From Sideroxydans sp. (GTDB lineage: Bacteria; Pseudomonadota; Gammaproteobacteria; Burkholderiales; Gallionellaceae): a stretch of DNA of 57,150 bases. Positions 40,581 through 48,047 of this stretch are shown here, one piece after another. The DNA is taken from contig PNNY01000002.1 of assembly GCA_013824485.1 (NCBI GenBank), positions 1-57,150 of the forward strand, given 5' to 3'. The notes under the pieces were generated by a model. That model ran no database searches. It had not been told where the DNA came from and worked only from the letters and a program-made list of their open reading frames with translations. A program made the translations under genes and the position numbers. Within the stretch, counting starts at the first letter, position 1, and every line of letters starts with the position of its first letter.

Positions 40581-40648
40581 TCTAGTATCTTGAGCAACGC
40601 CGCAATCCTCAGTGATTGCGGCGTTTGCTTTTGTGGTGAGGAGTAAGC

Positions 40649-41095
40649 ATGAGCCTGAAACAGCAGATTTCCGACGATATGAAAAATGCGATGCGCGCCA
40701 AAGAAACGGCACGCCTCGGCGCAATTCGTCTTTTGTTGGCCGCGATGAAGCAGCGCGAAGTCGATGAACGCATCGAACTGACCGATGCCGACGTGGTGAG
40801 CATCATCGAAAAGATGTTGAAGCAACGCCGCGACTCCATCAGCCAATACAAGACAGCCAATCGCCAAGACTTGGTCGATGTCGAAGAATTCGAAGTCTCC
40901 ATCTTGCAGACCTACATGCCGCAGCAATTGAGCGAAGCCGAGATCGTCTCCGCCATCGCAGAGGCGATTGCTTCCACTGGCGCAGCAGGCCCGCAAGACA
41001 TGGGCAAAGTGATGGGCGTGGTGAAAGCCAAGCTTGCTGGCCGCGCTGACATGGGCAAGGTGTCAGGCCTCATTAAAGCTCAGCTGACAAAATAG
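40649..41095 (+). CDS. GatB/YqeY domain protein
   Basis: MSLKQQISDDMKNAMRAKETARLGAIRLLLAAMKQREVDERIEL; GPQDMGKVMGVVKAKLAGRADMGKVSGLIKAQL. Confidence 0.93.
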   Translation: MSLKQQISDDMKNAMRAKETARLGAIRLLLAAMKQREVDERIELTDADVVSIIEKMLKQRRDSISQYKTANRQDLVDVEEFEVSILQTYMPQQLSEAEIVSAIAEAIASTGAAGPQDMGKVMGVVKAKLAGRADMGKVSGLIKAQLTK

Positions 41096-41102
41096 TTTTA
41101 AC

Positions 41103-41207
41103 ACCCGTTCGGGCTGAGTAGGGGCGTAGCCCCGTATCGAAGCCTGTTCTGAGCGTGTCGAAGTGGCTTCCCTCGATATGGCCTTCGGCCTACTCGGGAT
41201 GAACGGT
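41103..41207. repeat. Palindromic intergenic repeat (REP/MITE-like) between yqeY and dnaG
   Basis: Outer imperfect inverted repeat ACCCGTTCGGGCTGAGTAGG / CCTACTCGGGATGAACGGT, inner hairpins GGGGC-GTA-GCCCC and GGCC-TTC-GGCC. Confidence 0.65.
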
Positions 41208-41249
41208 TGGTTATATTTCCGAAGTTTCAATCGAAAGCGGGAGGGCGGG

Positions 41250-42974
41250 GTGATTCCAAAAAGTTTCATTCAGGATCTGCTCAATCGCCTCGACATCGTC
41301 GATGTCATTGATCGTTACGTCCCGCTCAAAAAAGCCGGCACCAACTTCGTCGCCTGCTGCCCGTTCCACACTGAAAAATCCCCGTCGTTCACTGTCAGCC
41401 AATCCAAACAGTTCTATCACTGCTTCGGGTGTGGCGCGCATGGCACCGCCATCGGCTTCGTCATGGAGCACACCGGCATGGGCTTCGTCGAAGCCATCGA
41501 AGACCTCGCCAAAGGTATCGGTCTCGCCGTGCCGCAAGAAGCCTCTAACATCACGCAAGTCAAAGTCGCGCCGGATCTTTACGATCTAATGCAATCTGCC
41601 ACGCGTTACTACCGCGATCAACTCAAAGTCACGCCGCGTGCTATCGAATACCTGAAGAAGCGTGGCTTGAGCGGTGAAGTCGCTGCGCGTTTCGGCATCG
41701 GCTATTCGCCCGACGATTGGCAGAACCTGCGCGCTGCGGTGTCGAATTACCAAGATGCCAGTCTCGTCGAGACGGGGCTGGTGATCGAAGGTGAGGGCGG
41801 CAAACGTTACGACCGTTTCCGTGATCGCATCATGTTCCCTATCGTCAACGTGAAGGGCCAGATCATCGGCTTCGGTGGACGGGTGCTAGACAAAGGCGAA
41901 CCCAAATATCTCAACTCGCCCGAGACTACTTTGTTCGAAAAAGGTCACGAACTCTACGGCCTGTATCAAGCGCAGAAAGCCATCCGCGCGCAGCAGCGCG
42001 TCATCGTGGTCGAAGGGTACATGGATGTAGTGGCCTTGGCGCAGAACGGCGTCGAGTATGCCGTCGCCACCTTGGGTACAGCGACCACACCGTTCCATGT
42101 GCAAAAGCTGCTGCGTCTATGTGAACAGATCGTGTTCTGTTTCGATGGTGACAAGCCCGGCCAAAAAGCCGCGTGGCGCGCGTTGGAGAACGCATTGCCG
42201 CAACTTCAAGACGGTAAACGCATCGGCTTCTTGTTCCTGCCAGAAGAGCATGACCCCGACACCTACATCCGCGAATATGGCCGCGATGCGTTCGAGCATG
42301 AAGTCGAGAACTCGCTGCCGCTTTCGGGCTACCTGTTGCGCGAACTGACCGCGGAAGTCGATCTACGCACACAGGAAGGCAAGAGTGCATTGCTCAAGAA
42401 CGCGCAACCGCTGCTCACCGCTATCACAGCACCGACCACGGCCTTGTTGTTGCGCAAAGAGATCGCCGCGCTGGCGGGGGTGACGCAAGCCGAGTTGGAA
42501 GCGCTGTGGTCCATCAAGCCAGTGGCCGCGCCGCATCGTGGTCCTGCTACGCCACCCAAAGCCAAGCGCGCCGCCCCTTCTGGCATGCGTACCTTGTTGC
42601 GTTGCCTCGTGATGAAGCCAGAACTGGCGCGCGAGTTGCCGAAAGACTGGCAAGGCGAGGGCGCGGAAGGGGCGGCCATCCATGCGCTAGTGGATTGGCT
42701 GAACGAATCGGCGGACGAACTTAGCGCCGCAGCCATGATCCAGCACTTCCAAGACACTATGCACAAGCAAGTGTTTGAGGCCGCTCAAGCAGATGTGATG
42801 CAGTGGGGTGAAGACTTCGATGTGGCCGCAGAATTCGCCGACACCTTACAAGGGCTGCGCAGAGCAGTGATCGACGCTGAGTTTGATGCGTTGAATGCGA
42901 AAGGCGGTCTTTCCAGCTTGAATAAAGACGAGCAGGCACGTTATTTGCAGTTGCTCCAACTCCGCAAAAAGTAG
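41250..42974 (+). CDS. dnaG: DNA primase
   Basis: GTG start after GGGAGGGCGGG; IPKSFIQDLLNRLDIVDVIDRYVPLKKAGTNFVACCPFHTEKSPSFTVSQSKQFYHCFGCG; VEGYMDVVAL toprim. Confidence 0.96.
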   Translation: MIPKSFIQDLLNRLDIVDVIDRYVPLKKAGTNFVACCPFHTEKSPSFTVSQSKQFYHCFGCGAHGTAIGFVMEHTGMGFVEAIEDLAKGIGLAVPQEASNITQVKVAPDLYDLMQSATRYYRDQLKVTPRAIEYLKKRGLSGEVAARFGIGYSPDDWQNLRAAVSNYQDASLVETGLVIEGEGGKRYDRFRDRIMFPIVNVKGQIIGFGGRVLDKGEPKYLNSPETTLFEKGHELYGLYQAQKAIRAQQRVIVVEGYMDVVALAQNGVEYAVATLGTATTPFHVQKLLRLCEQIVFCFDGDKPGQKAAWRALENALPQLQDGKRIGFLFLPEEHDPDTYIREYGRDAFEHEVENSLPLSGYLLRELTAEVDLRTQEGKSALLKNAQPLLTAITAPTTALLLRKEIAALAGVTQAELEALWSIKPVAAPHRGPATPPKAKRAAPSGMRTLLRCLVMKPELARELPKDWQGEGAEGAAIHALVDWLNESADELSAAAMIQHFQDTMHKQVFEAAQADVMQWGEDFDVAAEFADTLQGLRRAVIDAEFDALNAKGGLSSLNKDEQARYLQLLQLRKK

Positions 42975-43004
42975 CTAACCCTCGGAAAGATTTTAGGAAT
43001 CGGG

Positions 43005-43010
43005 TATAAT
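43005..43010 (+). promoter_or_regulatory. Candidate -10 element upstream of rpoD
   Basis: Perfect TATAAT; -35 not clear (TCGGAA at 17-nt spacing). Confidence 0.4.
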
Positions 43011-43084
43011 CCGCGACCCTTTTCGGCGGCCTTTCTTTTTTGGTCGCTTGATGCAAATACGAATCAACTTTGGAAATCCATAAA

Positions 43085-45199
43085 ATGGCGACTCCGAAAC
43101 AAACCAAAAAAACCGCTCCAGCAAAACCAGCCGTAGCGGCAACCAAAACAAGCAAAGCCAAAGCACCTGCCGCTAAAGCGACACCAGCAGCAAAAACGAC
43201 CAAAGTCGTTGCCGCCGTCGAAGCGCCAGTGAAGGTCGCACCCGCTCCCGCCAAAGCAGTGGTGAAACCAGTCGTCAAACAGACCGCAAAAGAAAAAGCC
43301 AAAGAGAAAGCTGATGCAGCTGCGGCCGTTGGTACAGCCGATCCCGCACAAGACATCGAAGCGCGCCGCACGCGCCTGAAGGAACTGCTGCTGCTAGGTA
43401 AAGAGCGCGGCTACCTGACTTACGCCGAGATCAACGACCATTTGCCAGAGATGCTCGAAGTCGAGCAAGTCGAAGGCGTCGTCAGCATGATCAATGGCAT
43501 GGGCATCACCGTATGTGACGTTGCACCTGAGTCCGATGGTTTGGGCTTGAACGAGACAGCACCCGCCGCAGCGGATGACGACGCAGCCGAAGAAGCCGAA
43601 GCCGCTATCTCCACCGTCGAATCCGAATTTGGCCGCACCACTGACCCAGTGCGTATGTACATGCGCGAGATGGGCGTGGTCAACCTGCTCACTCGTCAGG
43701 ACGAGATCGAGATCGCCAAGCGTATCGAAGACGGCTTGAAGCACATGATCATGGCGATCTCCGCCTGCCCAGCCACCATCGCTGAGATCTTGATGTTGGC
43801 CGACAAGGTGCGCACCGACCAGATCAAGATCGACGAAGTGATCGACGGTTTCGTAGATAGCGAAGACGAAGCGCAGATCGGTGATGACGACGAAGACGAA
43901 GACGCAGAAGAGCCAGAAGTCGAAGTGGCTGACGAAGAAGAAGACGAAGAAGCCACCGCTGCCGCTGCTGCTGCAAACTTGGCGCAACTGAAAGAAGACG
44001 CGCTGGTACGCTTCGATCTCATCGGCGACCTGTTCGCCAAGCTGGGCAAAGCCTACGAAAAGCACGGCTACCGCAGCAAGCAATACGACAAACTGCAAGA
44101 ACAGATCTCTACCGAGTTGATGCAATTCCGCTTCGCTGCTAAGCAAGTGGATGCCCTGTGCGACACCATGCGCGGCCTCGTAGAAGAAGTGCGTAGCTGC
44201 GAACGTACTATCCAAGATCTGTGCGTCACCAAATCGCACATGCCGCGCCCACACTTCATCAAAGTGTTCCCGCAGAACGAGCAGAACTTGAATTGGGTCA
44301 AGTATGAGATCGCCGCTAAGAAGCCATACAGCGACTTCTTGGTGCGCCATCAACATGCCATCGTCGATCAACAGAAGAAGATGTTCGCCCTACAACAACG
44401 CGTGGGCATCCCCATCCTCGATCTGAAAGACATCAACAAACAAATGACCAACGGCGAAGCGAAAGCCCGCCGTGCGAAGCGCGACATGATCGAGGCCAAC
44501 TTGCGTCTCGTCATCTCTATCGCCAAGAAATACACCAACCGTGGTTTGCAGTTCCTCGACCTCATCCAAGAAGGCAACATCGGCTTGATGAAGGCCGTGG
44601 ATAAATTCGAATACCGTCGCGGTTACAAATTCTCGACGTACGCGACATGGTGGATCCGTCAGGCCATCACACGCTCCATCGCCGACCAAGCGCGCACCAT
44701 CCGTATCCCAGTGCACATGATCGAGACCATCAACAAGATGAATCGTATCTCGCGCCAGATCTTGCAAGAGACCGGATTGGATGCAGATGCCGCCACCTTG
44801 GCTGTCAAGATGGAGATGCCGGAAGACAAGATCCGTAAGATCCTCAAGATCGCGAAAGAGCCCATCTCCATGGAAACACCCGTGGGTGACGACGACGACT
44901 CCCACTTGGGCGACTTCATCGAAGACGGCAACTCACTCGCACCGATCGAAGCGGCTGTTTACGACAGCTTGCGCAACGTCACCAAAGACATCTTGGATTC
45001 GCTCACCGCACGCGAAGCCAAAGTGCTGCGCATGCGTTTCGGCATCGAAATGAACACCGACCACACGCTGGAAGAAGTCGGCAAACAATTCGACGTCACA
45101 CGCGAACGTATCCGCCAGATCGAAGCCAAGGCACTGCGCAAACTGCGTCACCCTTCGCGCTCAGAGAAGCTCAAGAGCTTCCTCGACGGCGAGAGCTAA
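43085..45199 (+). CDS. rpoD: RNA polymerase primary sigma factor (sigma-70)
   Basis: [84 protein letters not shown]. Confidence 0.98.
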   Translation: MATPKQTKKTAPAKPAVAATKTSKAKAPAAKATPAAKTTKVVAAVEAPVKVAPAPAKAVVKPVVKQTAKEKAKEKADAAAAVGTADPAQDIEARRTRLKELLLLGKERGYLTYAEINDHLPEMLEVEQVEGVVSMINGMGITVCDVAPESDGLGLNETAPAAADDDAAEEAEAAISTVESEFGRTTDPVRMYMREMGVVNLLTRQDEIEIAKRIEDGLKHMIMAISACPATIAEILMLADKVRTDQIKIDEVIDGFVDSEDEAQIGDDDEDEDAEEPEVEVADEEEDEEATAAAAAANLAQLKEDALVRFDLIGDLFAKLGKAYEKHGYRSKQYDKLQEQISTELMQFRFAAKQVDALCDTMRGLVEEVRSCERTIQDLCVTKSHMPRPHFIKVFPQNEQNLNWVKYEIAAKKPYSDFLVRHQHAIVDQQKKMFALQQRVGIPILDLKDINKQMTNGEAKARRAKRDMIEANLRLVISIAKKYTNRGLQFLDLIQEGNIGLMKAVDKFEYRRGYKFSTYATWWIRQAITRSIADQARTIRIPVHMIETINKMNRISRQILQETGLDADAATLAVKMEMPEDKIRKILKIAKEPISMETPVGDDDDSHLGDFIEDGNSLAPIEAAVYDSLRNVTKDILDSLTAREAKVLRMRFGIEMNTDHTLEEVGKQFDVTRERIRQIEAKALRKLRHPSRSEKLKSFLDGES

Positions 45200-45206
45200 G
45201 CCTTAC

Positions 45207-45283
45207 GGGCCTTTAGCTCAGTTGGTTAGAGCAGAGGACTCATAATCCTTTGGTCCCCGGTTCAAGTCCGGGAGGGCCCACCA
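45207..45283 (+). tRNA. tRNA with CAU anticodon (probably tRNA-Ile2, lysidine type; Met cannot be excluded by eye)
   Basis: GGGCCTT TA GCTC...GAGC A GAGGA CTCATAA TCCTT TGGTC CCCGG TTCAAGT CCGGG AGGGCCC A CCA; full cloverleaf and encoded CCA. Confidence 0.93.
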
Positions 45284-45326
45284 AAAAACAAAGACTTAAG
45301 TGTAAAAACTTAAGTCTTTTGTTTTT
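45284..45326. terminator. Hairpin terminator downstream of tRNA
   Basis: GACTTAAGT-GTAAAA-ACTTAAGTC flanked by A-rich left and TTTTGTTTTT right. Confidence 0.8.
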
Positions 45327-45346
45327 ATCGAGTGTAAGCGCGCGAC

Positions 45347-45381
45347 GCATTTGGCACTGATTTGCGGTGCATTTGGCACTG
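45347..45381. repeat. Two direct copies of GCATTTGGCACTG next to the prophage/tRNA boundary
   Basis: 45347-45359 and 45369-45381, 22-nt period. Confidence 0.7.
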
Positions 45382-45456
45382 CTTAAGCTGCCGCGTCGCG
45401 TTAAAAGTAGCAAATCGGGGGCGATTTTAACAGGCTATCTAACCCCCTCCTGCCAC

Positions 45457-46248
45457 CTACCAGTTTCGTATCACCAACTCAGCCGCTTTACTCCCCTTGC
45501 CACCACCCACCGTGTAGCTGATCGGGAGGCTCTCCATTGGCAACCCAGCGAAGGCTTTCCGCATCGCTGGGATGTCGTTCACGCTGATCACCATCTTGCC
45601 CTTGATCGTTCTGGCCAGCTCGGCCATGCGGTCGTACTGATCGATGCCGAACTCTACGCCATATCCCTCTGTCTGCCAGTAGGGCGGGTCGCAGTAGAAC
45701 AGGGTGTGGGGACGGTCATACTTGGCGATACAGGCTTCCCAATCAAGATGCTCGATGAAGGTCTGAGATAGGCGCAGGTGAGCTTGGCTGATGTCTTCTT
45801 CCAACCGTAGCAGGTTGAGGCGCGGGCCACTGGTGGTTGCCGTGCCGAAGGTCTGACCGCTAACCTTGCCACCGAAGCTGTTCTTTTGCAGGTAGAAGAA
45901 GCGCGCTGCGCGCTGCACGTCGGTAAGCGTTTCTTCAGGCGTAACCTGCAACCACTTGTACATCTGGCGGCTGGTCAGCGCCCAACGGAACTGTCGCATG
46001 AATTCATCCATGTGGTGCTTCACTACCCGGTAGAGATTCACCAGCTCACCGTTCACATCGTTCAGCACTTCCACTTTAGCCTGCGGCTTCAGGAAGTACA
46101 ACGCCGCTGCACCGCAGAAGGGTTCGACGTAGCAGGTATGCGCTGGGAACATCGGAATGATGTGCTTGGCCAGCCTGCGTTTTCCGCCCACCCAAGGGAT
46201 GATCGGTGCGTGTTCCTGATTGTTAAAGAGCGTGGTCTTTCTGGTCAT
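45457..46248 (-). CDS. Phage DNA adenine methylase (D12 class N6-adenine MTase)
   Basis: PIIPWVGGKRRLAKHIIPMFPAHTCYVEPFCGAAALYF; HTLFYCDPPYWQTEGYG (DPPY). Confidence 0.95.
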   Translation of the reverse strand: MTRKTTLFNNQEHAPIIPWVGGKRRLAKHIIPMFPAHTCYVEPFCGAAALYFLKPQAKVEVLNDVNGELVNLYRVVKHHMDEFMRQFRWALTSRQMYKWLQVTPEETLTDVQRAARFFYLQKNSFGGKVSGQTFGTATTSGPRLNLLRLEEDISQAHLRLSQTFIEHLDWEACIAKYDRPHTLFYCDPPYWQTEGYGVEFGIDQYDRMAELARTIKGKMVISVNDIPAMRKAFAGLPMESLPISYTVGGGKGSKAAELVIRNW

Positions 46249-46405
46249 GGTGCGCTTCCTTTCGGATAGACGCTCCTTGGCGTTCTGGTTCGAGGTTCTT
46301 GACCTTCAGGTTCAATGTTCCGCAGCGCGGACACTTTATCTCTATCTGCACATAGTCGGCTTTTGCCAATAATTTGGTGCACTTACCGCATCTAACTGTT
46401 TCCAT
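46223..46405 (-). CDS. Com-like zinc-finger translational regulator
   Basis: METVRCGKCTKLLAKADYVQIEIKCPRCGTLNLKVKNLEPER (CxxC...CxxC); overlaps the start of dam by 26 nt; start trimmed from 46420. Confidence 0.85.
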   Translation of the reverse strand: METVRCGKCTKLLAKADYVQIEIKCPRCGTLNLKVKNLEPERQGASIRKEAHHDQKDHAL

Positions 46406-46592
46406 CAATCCCTGCCTCACGTGGTAGCCTCGGCACGCTGCTCGCGAGCAGTACGGTGCTTTGGCTAAACGCAGGCAACATCTGCGGGAGGTGGCCGTTA
46501 GAGTGTTCTAGCACTTTAACGGTCGCACCGTCTTTTATTTCAAACGATCTCTATCCACTCATCCCGGGATAACTATTTCTACCTCTTTATTC

Positions 46593-47309
46593 TTAAATTG
46601 GTATAGCTCGGGAACTTAAATACGAACTTGCTTCGGCATAAAAAGTGTTTATCTCGTCCGACGATAGGACGCGGTTCCAGTACGCAAACACAGCAACATC
46701 CTGCACTGATGCTGATGATGCAATTGATGTTCGATAGTTTATTGAACTGGTGAACTCTAAGCTTAGGCTATGCATTTTTGAAGACACGGATGCAGTTCGA
46801 GGACGGTACAATTTCGTTTCGAGTGCATTCTTGTTTGTCATCACATACATATCGAACCTATCAAGGTCTGTAACGATCCTCGGATATTTAGGGTCGGTTA
46901 AGACGCTAAGGTTAAATGACTCAAATCCAACGTATCCAGATGTAATTTGCGAAAAGTATTCTCCGGCGTATGGTGTCGTACTAAAACATGAAATAGGGGC
47001 GTTACCAGCGAATCCATTTAGTGCAGTCTTTGGTCTAAAAACAATAGCTATCGTTCTGTCCCCCGTTGGGTGCACACCAAAATCAAGATAATTGGCAGAG
47101 GTTGTTTCCATATATCCATCTGTAAATGTCGGCGTGCCATGCAAAACAGCAGGCATGGCTGAATTTGCTAAGTTATTTATTGCGAATGCAGCATCTCCCA
47201 TCATAGTAAAAAGATGAGTAAGCCCACCTTTGATAGTTGTGTTTAATCCAAGCTTGCCAAAAGAAATAGCCGAGAAATCATCGCCAGTCGATATTAAATG
47301 TAGTCCCAT
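46593..47309 (-). CDS. Prophage tail-tip accessory protein, paralogue 2 (LamG/ConA-like suspected)
   Basis: FGKLGLNTTIKGGLTHLF...RPRTASVSS...VFAYWNRVLSSDEINTFYAEA. Confidence 0.65.
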   Translation of the reverse strand: MGLHLISTGDDFSAISFGKLGLNTTIKGGLTHLFTMMGDAAFAINNLANSAMPAVLHGTPTFTDGYMETTSANYLDFGVHPTGDRTIAIVFRPKTALNGFAGNAPISCFSTTPYAGEYFSQITSGYVGFESFNLSVLTDPKYPRIVTDLDRFDMYVMTNKNALETKLYRPRTASVSSKMHSLSLEFTSSINYRTSIASSASVQDVAVFAYWNRVLSSDEINTFYAEASSYLSSRAIPI

Positions 47310-47320
47310 ATGTCCCCCGT

Positions 47321-48046
47321 TTATATGCTGTTATTTGGAAGCAAGTTTTTCATTTCAAGATAGAACGTATTTATTTCACCATCCGAAAGTACCCTATCCC
47401 AATGTGCGAATAAAACAATACCGTCCTCATATACAGAACTATTTAATGATATGGGTGTTGAAAATTTTGCTGGATTGGGAAGGCGGAATGAGTTGCCTGT
47501 TAGAGACTGCACAGTAACGCCAGTTCTTGGATGCGTTAGCTGCGCCTTGACCTGTTCGGTAGTTCTATATACAAGCATTTCATAGTTATTTAAGCCTAGG
47601 GTAATGATTGGGGTTGCTACATTTGATGCGTAGGTGTTAGTCCCAGGCACGAATACTGTGCCAACATATCTAGCCCCCCCCGCTGTAAACTCAATATATT
47701 CCCCACCGCTTGATGTTGGACTGCCTTGGAAACACCCAACCGGAAATGATACCCCTGTAGTACGCCCACACAGAATGACTGCGGCAACAGTGCGAGAAGG
47801 TGTGCTCGGTGATGACCCGAATGCAATCTTATTATTTAAGCCCACAACGGCATGGTTCCCCGTAAATATAGGGCCGCCTATAACTGCCCCATCAGACAAG
47901 CGTGTGGCCATATTCGACGTGCATACGGATGAAAGTCTCAAGTCATAAAGAGAATTTAGACCTGATGATATTGTTGTGAATAGACCCAGTGTTCCCACTT
48001 TCACGTTAGCAAAATCAACATTTTTAATTGTAGTAACGAAAGTCAT
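47321..48046 (-). CDS. Prophage tail-tip accessory protein, paralogue 1 (LamG/ConA-like suspected)
   Basis: VGTLGLFTTISSGLNSLY...HPRTGVTVQS...LFAHWDRVLSDGEINTFYLEM; start trimmed from 48064. Confidence 0.65.
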   Translation of the reverse strand: MTFVTTIKNVDFANVKVGTLGLFTTISSGLNSLYDLRLSSVCTSNMATRLSDGAVIGGPIFTGNHAVVGLNNKIAFGSSPSTPSRTVAAVILCGRTTGVSFPVGCFQGSPTSSGGEYIEFTAGGARYVGTVFVPGTNTYASNVATPIITLGLNNYEMLVYRTTEQVKAQLTHPRTGVTVQSLTGNSFRLPNPAKFSTPISLNSSVYEDGIVLFAHWDRVLSDGEINTFYLEMKNLLPNNSI

Positions 48047-48047
48047 A

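Noticed and set aside
43394-44371. 325-aa minus-strand ORF antisense to rpoD
   Set aside because: Mirror of the acidic GAA/GAC-rich region of rpoD (giving F/V/L-rich peptide); no independent coding evidence.
45347-45381. Direct repeats considered as a CRISPR remnant
   Set aside because: Only two 13-bp units with a 9-nt gap; too short, and better explained as boundary-associated repeats.
46223-46420. Considered the small zinc-finger ORF as a toxin/antitoxin partner
   Set aside because: The two-CxxC layout, size and overlap with a phage methylase fit the Com family much better.
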